This document shows, piece by piece, positions 37,800 through 46,545 of a stretch of DNA of 64,000 bases (positions are counted from its first letter, which is position 1; every line of letters starts with the position of its first letter). The position numbers were made by a program, and so were the translations under genes. Origin of the DNA: Sulfuricella denitrificans skB26 (GTDB taxonomy: Bacteria > Pseudomonadota > Gammaproteobacteria > Burkholderiales > Sulfuricellaceae); the NCBI RefSeq assembly GCF_000297055.2, contig NC_022357.1:1178001-1242000 (forward strand). Reading direction: 5' to 3'. Below the pieces are notes generated by a model. The model saw only the letters and a program-made list of their open reading frames with translations. It ran no database searches and was not told where the DNA came from.

Positions 37800-39530
37800 T
37801 CAGCGCCTTGGCTCCGGACCTTCCTCGCCGGCCGGATGGTCCTTTTCGCGCGTAAGCCAGCGCCAGACGCTGCCGCTGGCGCGTTCTTCGCCGGAATAGA
37901 GATAATTGAACACGTTGTGGTTCTTCGCGATCCATTCCATTTGCTGACCTGCGCCGTCACGGCCGCAGAGCAGGATGTGGTCTCCTCGCCGCAGCATTTC
38001 ATCGTCCGCTGGCAACAGAATCTCGGCATCTCCGCGTTTGATCAATAGCGCAATGCAAGGCAGGCATTCATCGCGATTGCGCGGATCGCGGCAAAGATCG
38101 CCGATGCGGGCTCGCCTGCCCCTCGCAATACCAGCATAAAGGGCCGGCGAGGCTGCAGGCGTAATTTCCAGCGCCCAGGTCTGCGGCACCTCGTCGCCGG
38201 AGATGCCGCCGATGCGGCTCACCAGCTGGTTGGCCCATTCGTTGGAATTGAGCCGGGCCACTTGTAAAAATTCTGCCAGAAGCGGCGTGGTGGTCAGGGC
38301 AAAAATCTTGTTAGCGATCACGCTGCCGCGTTTCATGGTGAGATCAAGCTGGGCCGCCCTGAAAATGATGTTGTTCTGGTGCTGGTTCTGGCGTGCGACC
38401 ATAAAGAGGCCAGGGTTGAGTTCGCGCGCAGTCATGATGATGGACAGGTTGTTCGCATCGTTGTCGGTGCCGGCCACGATACCCACCGCGTCCTTGATGC
38501 CGGCTTCGAGTTGCGTAGCAGCCTCGGTACCTGAGCCGGAGATGGTGCCTGGCGGTGCGTTGGTAGTTTCAGGTGTGGCCTCGATAACAGTTACCTGGAC
38601 ACCCTCCGCAACCAGACGCTCATACACTGCCTTGCCGAAGCGGCCGTAGCCGCACAGGATCCAGCGCCCGTGCGGCGGGAACAGGGGCTCGCGCAAGGAC
38701 TCGTGCGGCACGGCGGTCATCCATTCATACAGCAGAAACATGCCGGGCGAATGCAGCGCCAGGGCGAGACGCCCGGCAAAGGTATCGAAGGGGTTGAATA
38801 CCTGGTCGGTGCCGAAGGAAAGCATATTGGCTTCGACCGAACGCGACTCCACCCGGGCGATAGTGGCAACGCGAGGACGGAGCAGCTTGGCGGTAATCGC
38901 GACGTTGAGGTTGACGTCATCCACATTGGTCAGCGCGATCACACCAATGCAGTTAGGGCGATCCAGACCCGCCATCACCAGGATCTTGGGCTCGACGGCA
39001 CTGGCGCACAGTCCGGGTACGGGCATCCCCAGATCCTCCAGTTCCAGCGCAACGATGCGGCCTTGGTCGATCTCGATCACCACCGAGCGGTAGCCCGCAT
39101 CGGACAGTGCACGCACCAGCGTGCTGCCGGTGTCGCCGTAGCCGCACACCAGATAGAACGGTTCCGTGATCAGCCTGACCGATCGGCGGAAGGCGTTTAC
39201 CCGCAGAGTCGACTGAAAGGCCTGATCCTGCAACAGCGACAGGGCAGCACCGATGCCATATAACCAGGCGAACACGGTGCCATAGATGCTGATCGTGGCC
39301 CAGAGACGCTGCGCATCGGTGAACGGATAGGGAATTTCGCCTAACCCGATGGTGGTACCCAGGAAGCTGACAAAATAGACGGCATGGAAGAAACTCATGT
39401 CCCACGGTTTGCCCTGCCCATCCATGCCGGGGATCAGGACAAAACCCAGAACGGAAACGGCATACACACACACCAGCACGATCAACGGCACATGAATGCG
39501 CCGCAGCAGGACATACACGATATTGTGCAT
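37800..39530 (-). CDS. Two-TM potassium channel-like protein with two RCK (TrkA-N) domains
   Basis: A 576-residue protein. Two membrane segments (about residues 14-33 and 76-100) flank a pore loop with filter TTIGLGE instead of the usual TVGYGD. Two Rossmann domains follow: FYLVCGYGDTGSTLVRALSD and WILCGYGRFGKAVYERLVAE; a TrkA-C-like part ends the protein. The RCK domains bind nucleotides or ions to gate the pore. The unusual filter could change ion selectivity. It is 20 bases downstream of the small membrane protein at 39551-39934, probably in one operon. Confidence 0.85.
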   Translation of the reverse strand: MHNIVYVLLRRIHVPLIVLVCVYAVSVLGFVLIPGMDGQGKPWDMSFFHAVYFVSFLGTTIGLGEIPYPFTDAQRLWATISIYGTVFAWLYGIGAALSLLQDQAFQSTLRVNAFRRSVRLITEPFYLVCGYGDTGSTLVRALSDAGYRSVVIEIDQGRIVALELEDLGMPVPGLCASAVEPKILVMAGLDRPNCIGVIALTNVDDVNLNVAITAKLLRPRVATIARVESRSVEANMLSFGTDQVFNPFDTFAGRLALALHSPGMFLLYEWMTAVPHESLREPLFPPHGRWILCGYGRFGKAVYERLVAEGVQVTVIEATPETTNAPPGTISGSGTEAATQLEAGIKDAVGIVAGTDNDANNLSIIMTARELNPGLFMVARQNQHQNNIIFRAAQLDLTMKRGSVIANKIFALTTTPLLAEFLQVARLNSNEWANQLVSRIGGISGDEVPQTWALEITPAASPALYAGIARGRRARIGDLCRDPRNRDECLPCIALLIKRGDAEILLPADDEMLRRGDHILLCGRDGAGQQMEWIAKNHNVFNYLYSGEERASGSVWRWLTREKDHPAGEEGPEPRR

Positions 39531-39550
39531 GGCAGGCCCTCGTCAGACGG

Positions 39551-39934
39551 TCAGCGGCGCACCGCGATGGTTTCGGCTACCAGCAGCACCACCGAGGTAA
39601 TATTGGCGAGCAACGCACCACCGGACAGGGAAACGATGATCGCCATGATGTGGGGAGTCAGCCCGGATTGCATGACATGCTCCGCCATCCCCCATAAAAC
39701 CGCTGCCGCGATCAGCTGTAAGTCGGCCACCAGGCTGGTGGCGAGCAGTACCGCGCCGAGATGGGTGCGATCGCCGAATTTCAGGATAGTGGCGATCAGG
39801 CTGATGACGATGGCGGCGAACAGCTCATAAACGCTGTGGTGGACCGGGTTGTCGATGCTGCCCAGAAAAAAACCGAAGTTCAGAGTCAGCGCGAGAACGA
39901 TAAAAAACGCGAAGATCACTTTTTCAAGATTCAT
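39551..39934 (-). CDS. Four-TM membrane protein of unknown function, channel partner
   Basis: A 127-residue hydrophobic protein with about four membrane segments (VIFAFFIVLALTLNFGFFLG, FAAIVISLIATIL, LIAAAVLWGM, IMAIIVSLSGGALLANI). It resembles a family found next to RCK-type channels (possibly DUF6394); I am not certain of the number. It precedes the channel gene by 20 bases, and co-expression suggests an accessory subunit. Confidence 0.65.
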   Translation of the reverse strand: MNLEKVIFAFFIVLALTLNFGFFLGSIDNPVHHSVYELFAAIVISLIATILKFGDRTHLGAVLLATSLVADLQLIAAAVLWGMAEHVMQSGLTPHIMAIIVSLSGGALLANITSVVLLVAETIAVRR

Positions 39935-39980
39935 TGCTTTAAACCCCTGTAAATTTTCCGCTAAGCCTATTTTAGCCTAA

Positions 39981-40120
39981 GGAAGCGCTGATTAAATAAC
40001 AAATCGTCATTCCGGCGAAGGTCGGAATCTGGAAAATTCAAAACACTGGACACCGGCTTTCGCCGGTGCGACGAATAGATCAGCGGTTTCCTCATTAAAA
40101 AGAGAACGCTGATCTATTTC
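39981..40120. repeat. MITE-like or extragenic palindromic repeat element
   Basis: Left end GGAAGCGCTGATTAAAT (39981) and right end inverted as GGAAACCGCTGATCTAT (40075-40091, complement). Inside are CATTCCGGCGAAGGTCGGAA and a perfect hairpin CACCGGC-TTTC-GCCGGTG (40051-40068). A further direct copy GAACGCTGATCTATTT follows at 40104. The CCGGCGAAGG type of palindrome is common between genes in proteobacterial genomes. Confidence 0.5.
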
Positions 40121-40249
40121 ATAAGGCTATAAAAAACGCCAGAAGAAATTTATATCACTCATACAAACGACTGATTTAATATTTGTTTTAATCAAGATTA
40201 CACGGTTTCAGTGTTGGAAATAACTTGAGGGGTAATCAATAATTCTGTA

Positions 40250-40272
40250 TTGTGCAAAATTATTTTGTACAA
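40250..40272. promoter_or_regulatory. MarR-type operator, near-perfect inverted repeat
   Basis: Left arm TTGTGCAAAAT (40250-40260), central T, right arm ATTTTGTACAA (40262-40272): 10 of 11 positions pair. It ends 10 bases before the regulator ATG, as expected for autorepression by a MarR dimer. Its core TTTTGTACAA recurs at 35656. Confidence 0.7.
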
Positions 40273-40282
40273 ATACGTTCGC

Positions 40283-40819
40283 ATGCCATTGGAAAACGAA
40301 TCAACTCATACCCGCAGGGCGGCCGCCCAAGAATCCGCTTTGCGCGAGAAGTCGCTGGAAGCCCTGAAAAAATTCCGTCAAATCGTCAGCTCGGCACAAC
40401 AGCACTTCCGCCGGATCGAGGATCAATGTGGGCTGAGCGGTGCCCAGCTGTGGGTAATGAGGGAGGTAGCAGGAAATCCAGGGCAACGGGTTTCCGATCT
40501 CGCCAAGGCCATGTCCCTGCACATGTCGACTGCAAGCAACCTGCTCGACAAGTTAACGAAACGCAACCTGATTCGAAGAGAACGCAATGACGCTGACCAG
40601 CGGATAGTCCGCCTGTTTCTCACGGAAGAAGGGATGCGAATTATTGCAAGTGCTCCGCAGCCAGCGCGTGGCGTGCTCCCGGAAGCGCTCAATCGACTGC
40701 CGGATGAGGTGCTGGACAGCCTGAACAGAAGTCTCGCCCTGTTGCTCGATGAAATCGAGGTCAGGGATGAAACCGCCGCCATGAAACCGCTTTCAGATCT
40801 AATTCCTTCCGATTTGTAG
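40283..40819 (+). CDS. MarR-family transcriptional regulator
   Basis: A 178-residue winged-helix regulator. The DNA-binding part is LSGAQLWVMREVAGNPGQRV, SDLAKAMSLHMSTASNLLDK, LTKRNLIRRERNDADQRIVR with the wing, then LFLTEEG. N- and C-terminal helices form the dimer interface. The ATG at 40283 is chosen because the longer upstream frame runs through the operator-like repeat. The effector is unknown. It stands alone, facing away from the K+ channel operon. Confidence 0.85.
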   Translation: MPLENESTHTRRAAAQESALREKSLEALKKFRQIVSSAQQHFRRIEDQCGLSGAQLWVMREVAGNPGQRVSDLAKAMSLHMSTASNLLDKLTKRNLIRRERNDADQRIVRLFLTEEGMRIIASAPQPARGVLPEALNRLPDEVLDSLNRSLALLLDEIEVRDETAAMKPLSDLIPSDL

Positions 40820-41370
40820 CTTAATAATTCATCCGGGACGCTGTAAAAATTAAACCTGTTTGCCTGAACCCCAACCAGGAAAAGCAACGCGCACCAGCCA
40901 TCAGGAGTCTGGCTGGAAGTCAAGTCGGCGCAATGGCCCAGTTTACCAAAGTGAGCAGCGAGTGGAACCCCGTCTCAATCAGTTTTCGGAGCTCGCCGCG
41001 TGCGGCAAACGTGGAATGCTGCGCGCAGGGCAGGGAGTTATCCCGAAGCACGTGAGTTGCATTTTCATCCGCCAGTCCGAGGCACTCTAACTGTGGGCAC
41101 AGCCTTGCTGTGCTGGTCGTACGAGAGGTACCCAGCGAGCACACGGGGCAATCGGCATCGTCAGCACTACCCCTCTGGCGCCAAGCGTGGAACAGGTACA
41201 CGCTGATGAGGGCAACAAATGATGGCGCTATCGGATAGAATATTGATCGTAAGAAGTAGAAGCGGCAGGCCAACCTGTCCATTCCATGGAAGCGTGCAAT
41301 ATGTTTGCTTTCCCAGGGGCTGGGCTGGAGCACTGCCTTTCAACGACAATAAAAAAAAATTTGATAATTC
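40820..41370. other. Gene-poor stretch between the MarR and ClC genes
   Basis: 550 bases without a supported gene. A perfect hairpin GCACAGC-CTT-GCTGTGC lies at 41097-41113. Open frames on both strands have neither ribosome-binding sites nor recognisable motifs, and could be decayed coding sequence. Confidence 0.4.
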
Positions 41371-42675
41371 ATGCACATGACTGACAACGACCATTTGGAT
41401 AACCTGCTGTCGCCGAGACAATGGCTATTGCGCCTTGTGTTCTGGGGTGGCGCGCTCGCAGTGGGCGCAGCGGCGGTTCTGTTTGCTTTGGGCGCACGGA
41501 TTAGTTATGAGTGGTTCCACTGGATACTTTCGATTTCGCCCTGGCTCCCTTTTGTCATCATGCCGTCGGGCCTTGCATTGTCAGTCTGGCTGTCGAGGCG
41601 ATTTTTTGAGGGTTCTCAAGGTAGCGGCATTCCTCAAACTATCGCGGCACTGCGAATTCAGAACCTGGAACAATTGGGCAAGCTCCTGTCGCTGCGTATC
41701 GCGGTGGGAAAAATAGTTCTCACGCTTCTGGCTCTCTGCAGTGGTGCATCGGTGGGCCGCGAGGGGCCGACAGTACAGATCGGCGCATCGATCATGTATT
41801 CGCTGCGCAAGTTTTCCCGCTTCACGCACCAGGATCAAATGAAGGGTCTGATCGTTGCCGGCGGTGCTGCCGGTGTTGCAGCGGCTTTCAATACGCCCCT
41901 GGCCGGGATTGTCTTCGCTATCGAAGAATTGTCCCGTTCCTTCGAGCAGCGCACCAATGGCCTTATTCTCACTGCCGTCATCTTCGCAGGGCTTGCTGCT
42001 CATGCCGTCCTCGGCAACTACACCTACTTCGGTACGGTATCGACTTCGATCGACACAGGCATTGGCTGGCTGGCTGTCCTCGCCTGCGGAGTGGCAGGGG
42101 GGCTTTTCGGAGGATTGTTCGCGCGCCTGCTGATTAGCGCCAACGATGGCTGGAGCGGGGTGATGGGGCACTGGATGCGTTCGCATCCGGTTAGATTCGC
42201 AGCAGCATGCGGATTAGTTCTGGCCGGCCTGGGTGCATTGTCCGGACAACACACCTATGGCACCGGCTACGACGAGGTGCACGACATCCTGGAGCACGGG
42301 GATGCTGACTATCTGGGCTTTGGCGTACTCAAGTTCCTGGCGACGCTGGTTTCCTATCTGAGCGGGATACCCGGCGGCATATTTGCTCCGTCATTAGCTG
42401 TCGGTGCAGGAATGGGAGCCACCTTTTCTCACTTCATTTCGTTCGTCCCCGCCGACACCGTAATTGTCCTGGGCATGGTCGCCTATTTCTCGGGCGTTAC
42501 CCAGGCACCGCTTACCTCTTTCGTCATCGTCATGGAAATGACCAACAATCACAGCCTCGCTCTGCCTCTTATGGCTACTGCGCTGATCGCGCACGGAATT
42601 TCGCGTATCGTTTACCACGAACCCTTGTACAAAGCTCTCGCCGAACGTTTCGTGCGCCGTATGGAACAGCAATGA
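41371..42675 (+). CDS. ClC-family chloride channel/antiporter
   Basis: A 434-residue membrane protein with the ClC selectivity motifs GSGIPQ, GREGPTVQIG (gating Glu) and GGIFAPSLAVGAG. The internal Glu of CLC-ec1 position 203 is retained in GIVFAIEELSRSF, which favours H+/Cl- exchange over a passive channel. No CBS domains follow. ATG codons at 41371 and 41377 are both possible. It is convergent with tamB. Confidence 0.92.
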   Translation: MHMTDNDHLDNLLSPRQWLLRLVFWGGALAVGAAAVLFALGARISYEWFHWILSISPWLPFVIMPSGLALSVWLSRRFFEGSQGSGIPQTIAALRIQNLEQLGKLLSLRIAVGKIVLTLLALCSGASVGREGPTVQIGASIMYSLRKFSRFTHQDQMKGLIVAGGAAGVAAAFNTPLAGIVFAIEELSRSFEQRTNGLILTAVIFAGLAAHAVLGNYTYFGTVSTSIDTGIGWLAVLACGVAGGLFGGLFARLLISANDGWSGVMGHWMRSHPVRFAAACGLVLAGLGALSGQHTYGTGYDEVHDILEHGDADYLGFGVLKFLATLVSYLSGIPGGIFAPSLAVGAGMGATFSHFISFVPADTVIVLGMVAYFSGVTQAPLTSFVIVMEMTNNHSLALPLMATALIAHGISRIVYHEPLYKALAERFVRRMEQQ

Positions 42676-42792
42676 GTCAGAATCGGGTAGCCGCTAATAT
42701 TTATTAGAAGAATTACTGGTCAGAGGCACACCCGCCTCAAGCCACTTCCTGGATGGCTCAATTCAAGCCGTCCCTTCTGCCCAGCCTGATAG

Positions 42793-45700
42793 TCAGTCAA
42801 AACTGAAGGTGTAGAAAAGATCCACTGCGGGTGCAAGACCGGCTTGCGCCCGGACGGATAGCCGTTTGGTGAGCGTGTAGTTGATCTTCACGATGCTTCC
42901 AACACCGGTGAGCCCCTGTTCGTAGCTGAGGTAGGCGCGTGAAGACAGTCGTTTGCCCAGGGAAAGTACAGTGCTCTCCAGACCGCCCGCACCTTTAAGG
43001 CTGACTTCTTCCAGCCCAGCCGAATGGGCGATTTTCTGCTGCAGGGAGACTGATTCACCTGCCGCCAGCAGTGCTCCTGCTGCGGCTTGCAGTGCGCTGA
43101 ATTCCTGGCCGCTGGAGTCTTCCAGTCCGTGGCCCAATACCAGCCAGGAGAGTTTTTCACTGTCGGGAACATTGGGGTTGGAAACCAGCTTCACGCTTGG
43201 CGATTGTGCTGTGCCGGTGAGTGCCACACCCGCTTCGACAGGCTGGTTTTTTCGTAAGGCAATAATGTTGAGACCCGGATTGTCTATAGGCCCCTGGAAG
43301 TTAAGAATGCCGCGCTCGATTTTAAGATTCTGTCCATAAGCCCAATAGCTTCCTGTTACCACGCGTATGCTGCCGCGGGAGGTAAGGGGTGCGTTATCTG
43401 CGCCCCTGAGTGCTAACCCCCCACCCAGTTGTGCATCCAGTCCTTTGCCTTTTATAAAGAATTTGTCACCCAGATCCAGATCAAGATTGAAGCTCAGGTT
43501 GTATTGCGGCGTTTTTTTCTCGATCACCTTGGTCCGGCCCAATACGACGACATCCTCGCTTGGCGTTGGAGTGCCGCCTTTGGGTAGTTCAATCAACCCC
43601 TTATCTGCCTTGAGCTTTGCAGTTAGTTTGATCTCTTTTCCGGCAATCGTTGCATCACTCGTTCCGCTGAGAATGAGAAGGCGGTCCGGACGGGAGAGGA
43701 CTTGAAGTTTGTCTGCCTTCAACGATAACTGCATGGCTGGCACCCCCCCTTCAAATGCGACCCGGCCCTGACCTTTGAGGTTTCCGTCTCCGCCACGAAC
43801 TGTCAGGTCTTTGAGAAGCAACGTCTGATCCTGCAATTCCGCCTGAAAGCGCCCTTCCGTGAAATGCAGACCCTGGTCTGGCAATGCCACGATGAAGCGG
43901 TCTCCGTTTATATTGCCGGTCAGTCTGGGTTGTGCGAAGGTGCCGCCCACATGCACGAGTGCTTTAAGGGAGCCGTCAAAAGTCAGTGCGCCGGTTTTGT
44001 CGAGCAGCGGCTTTATCCAGGCCAAGGATTCCATGGCAAGGGTAACATTTCCTTGTACGGGTGCGTCGCCGGCGATACCCCAGGACCCGTTTCGGGATGA
44101 GAGCAGGCTTTGCCCATTGGCCTTGAAGCTACCCAGGTTGGTGCCGGTAGCTTCTAACCGGCCTTGCAACTGGTTGTTTACTGCATCCACATTCAGGGTG
44201 AGGTGGCTGAGACCTAAAGTGGGTCGCGGGATGCTGGGGAAAGTGACGTCACCGCGCTCGCGCCATAAAGCGAGATGCCCATTAATTTTGTCACGCAGGG
44301 CAAACTGCCAGTTTCCACCCAGTGTGAGGTCGGTCTGAATGTCCGTATTCTCTTCTGCGAACCCTTGCAGGTAGGCTAGAGGCATGCCTTTTAATTCCCC
44401 GTGGCTTGAAATCTGGCCGGTATTATAGGCAAGCTCATTCAAGACAATGCTGGAGCCAACGAAATCGAAGTGCGCACTGCTTAGCAGAAAATGTTGCTGG
44501 GCTACTTCCATTTTTGCCGGTGACTTGAGTGCCAGTTTATGGCGCCCGCGGTTAACCAGGTTCAGCATTTGACCGGACCATCCTGACTTGTCGCTCCAGC
44601 CGCCGGCAAACCGGCTTTCAATATCGAAATCGGGATTTTTAGCCTGGAGTTGCAACGTGTGCTTGATGCGGGTTCCCTGTGCGATCAAGCTGGCTTGGTC
44701 AATGTGCAGTTGCGGTGTAGTCAGACCATGCAGGGTGGTTTTCAGAGATAGCGGGCCATCCACTCCCTTGTCCAGGCGTCCCTCGGTTTGCAAATTGGCC
44801 ACGCGATATTCCTTGCGCCAGGACAGGCCGCTGACTTTTGCGTCGAAATTACCGGATGGCGCAGCAAACCGTCCCTCCAGCGCGCCCTTGGCATGCACTT
44901 GCCCGCCGAGTTCCGGATCTATCATGGCAAGATCGTCAGCCTCAATCTGGAAGTTGAGGCGATCACCTGGACTGCCTAAAGCACCTTTTGCCTCCAATCG
45001 GTTGCGAGCCAGTCGCAACATGACCTCACTGTCCCATATGCGCGTGGTGGAAACGTTCAGATTGCCCTGGCCGGAAAGTGGCTGATGTCGGAAGTGGCTG
45101 TCAGCGATAGTAAATCTCACAGTGGCCTGTGGTTCTTTCTCAAGATGGCCGGTGCCGGAGATTGATGCATTAACCCTGGCTGCCGGATAGTCTCCGAAAT
45201 CGGATGGATTGAACCCCTGTAAGGCGCCTGCCAACTGGAATGATTTAGCACCTTCCAGCGCCAGCGTGCCGTGGAGAGCGAGACTGCCGGCACCCGCTTT
45301 GACGATAGCTTCGCGTAATTCGATAACCGCATTCTGCTGCCGTGCATCCAGATGGAGTTGAAAATGCTGGTAACGCAGATCAGCCTTTAGCTGCTGGCCT
45401 TTTGGCGCTGCTTGCAGGTGAATCTCACCGGCAAGTTTCATCGGGCGCATCTTGCTATGCGCCCCTTTGGGATTGAAGTTTGCAGTGGCGAGATCGAGTT
45501 GCAATTGCTGATCTCTGACCTGACCGTCGCCTTTGAACTCACCGGCGTCGGCCAGGTCCAGGTGAATTGCGCTCAGATCCAGGTGGCTCAACGTACCGGC
45601 AAACAGGGTCGCAATCTCGCGCAGCGGCAAGCGCGATGCATCCCACGGTCCGGGCAGAGAATTGTGGACTACGATGCTCCCTTTCAGGTCTTTTGCGCCC

Positions 45701-46545
45701 TGGCGCACCACGGTAACCACTGCGCTGAGGTCGGCTTTGGGCAGGTCCTTGCGAAGTAGCGCCGGATTCATGCCCTGTGCTTTGATTTGCGCTTCGGCAA
45801 GAGGGAGTTCATCGAACGGCGTGAGCTTGGCATGGATTTCTGCATCACCACCCAGGGTGCTGGCTTTGGCTTTAAGCAGGAGTTGCGTTAAATTGCCTGT
45901 GGCATCCGCAACGGTGCTATAGGTTGTCCCCTCTGTCTGCTGCAGGCTGATATGCGCCTGCACTTTAAATGGTTTGGTGTCTCCCAGCACCATTTCGCCC
46001 TGTGCGCTTCCCCATTCAGTCACAATATTTCGCAGATTCAGCTTGTAGCTATCAGTTGCTTTGTCCACGCTGAGTTTGATGCCGCTTAGAACTTGTTCCG
46101 TGCCGCCAATTTTAAGCACGATTCGGTCTATGGTAATGGCGGGAGCGGACAATGTGACCGGCAAATGCAAGGTCTCTGGCAGCGTGATGGGCTCTTCACT
46201 CGGCTTGATCTCGACAATCTTCAGCTCTTGCAAAGCAAATCGGTCGAACTGGATGTGTCCCTTGATCAGCGCGAGGGGAGCCCAGTCCAGGTTGACCCCT
46301 TTCACTTCGAAGCGTTTTTCGGCGGTTTTAAAACTGAGGGATTCGATACGCAGCGGGCCATACAGAGAGCCGTGCACAGTGCGCAGAACAAGCTTGCCGT
46401 CACTCATTTGCTCGACCTGTTGCGCGCCCCAGCGTAATGCAGATTCTGTCCCTGTTAGCCAGGCCAGAATGGCGACAATGACCAGCATGCCGAGTAATGT
46501 GCGGATGGCGTAGACGCCAGTTTTCTTGAGTCTCATGTTTAGCAT
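42793..46545 (-). CDS. tamB: Translocation and assembly module subunit TamB
   Basis: A 1250-residue inner-membrane-anchored periplasmic protein that bridges to TamA, for autotransporter assembly and envelope lipid transport. An N-terminal membrane anchor (YAIRTLLGMLVIVAILAWL) is followed by a long repetitive beta-rich body and the C-terminal DUF490 domain ending LFYTFSFD. The ATG shares its A with the tamA stop (TAATG at 46543-46547), so translation is coupled. Confidence 0.93.
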   Translation of the reverse strand: MLNMRLKKTGVYAIRTLLGMLVIVAILAWLTGTESALRWGAQQVEQMSDGKLVLRTVHGSLYGPLRIESLSFKTAEKRFEVKGVNLDWAPLALIKGHIQFDRFALQELKIVEIKPSEEPITLPETLHLPVTLSAPAITIDRIVLKIGGTEQVLSGIKLSVDKATDSYKLNLRNIVTEWGSAQGEMVLGDTKPFKVQAHISLQQTEGTTYSTVADATGNLTQLLLKAKASTLGGDAEIHAKLTPFDELPLAEAQIKAQGMNPALLRKDLPKADLSAVVTVVRQGAKDLKGSIVVHNSLPGPWDASRLPLREIATLFAGTLSHLDLSAIHLDLADAGEFKGDGQVRDQQLQLDLATANFNPKGAHSKMRPMKLAGEIHLQAAPKGQQLKADLRYQHFQLHLDARQQNAVIELREAIVKAGAGSLALHGTLALEGAKSFQLAGALQGFNPSDFGDYPAARVNASISGTGHLEKEPQATVRFTIADSHFRHQPLSGQGNLNVSTTRIWDSEVMLRLARNRLEAKGALGSPGDRLNFQIEADDLAMIDPELGGQVHAKGALEGRFAAPSGNFDAKVSGLSWRKEYRVANLQTEGRLDKGVDGPLSLKTTLHGLTTPQLHIDQASLIAQGTRIKHTLQLQAKNPDFDIESRFAGGWSDKSGWSGQMLNLVNRGRHKLALKSPAKMEVAQQHFLLSSAHFDFVGSSIVLNELAYNTGQISSHGELKGMPLAYLQGFAEENTDIQTDLTLGGNWQFALRDKINGHLALWRERGDVTFPSIPRPTLGLSHLTLNVDAVNNQLQGRLEATGTNLGSFKANGQSLLSSRNGSWGIAGDAPVQGNVTLAMESLAWIKPLLDKTGALTFDGSLKALVHVGGTFAQPRLTGNINGDRFIVALPDQGLHFTEGRFQAELQDQTLLLKDLTVRGGDGNLKGQGRVAFEGGVPAMQLSLKADKLQVLSRPDRLLILSGTSDATIAGKEIKLTAKLKADKGLIELPKGGTPTPSEDVVVLGRTKVIEKKTPQYNLSFNLDLDLGDKFFIKGKGLDAQLGGGLALRGADNAPLTSRGSIRVVTGSYWAYGQNLKIERGILNFQGPIDNPGLNIIALRKNQPVEAGVALTGTAQSPSVKLVSNPNVPDSEKLSWLVLGHGLEDSSGQEFSALQAAAGALLAAGESVSLQQKIAHSAGLEEVSLKGAGGLESTVLSLGKRLSSRAYLSYEQGLTGVGSIVKINYTLTKRLSVRAQAGLAPAVDLFYTFSFD

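Noticed and set aside
41120-41160. Sequence GTACGAGAGGTACC reminiscent of the 23S rRNA sarcin-ricin region
   Set aside because: The match is only about nine bases and the flanks do not resemble 23S rRNA.
40920-41333. 137-residue frame on the minus strand in an otherwise empty region
   Set aside because: No ribosome-binding site, mixed composition with no domain or signal; left as intergenic.
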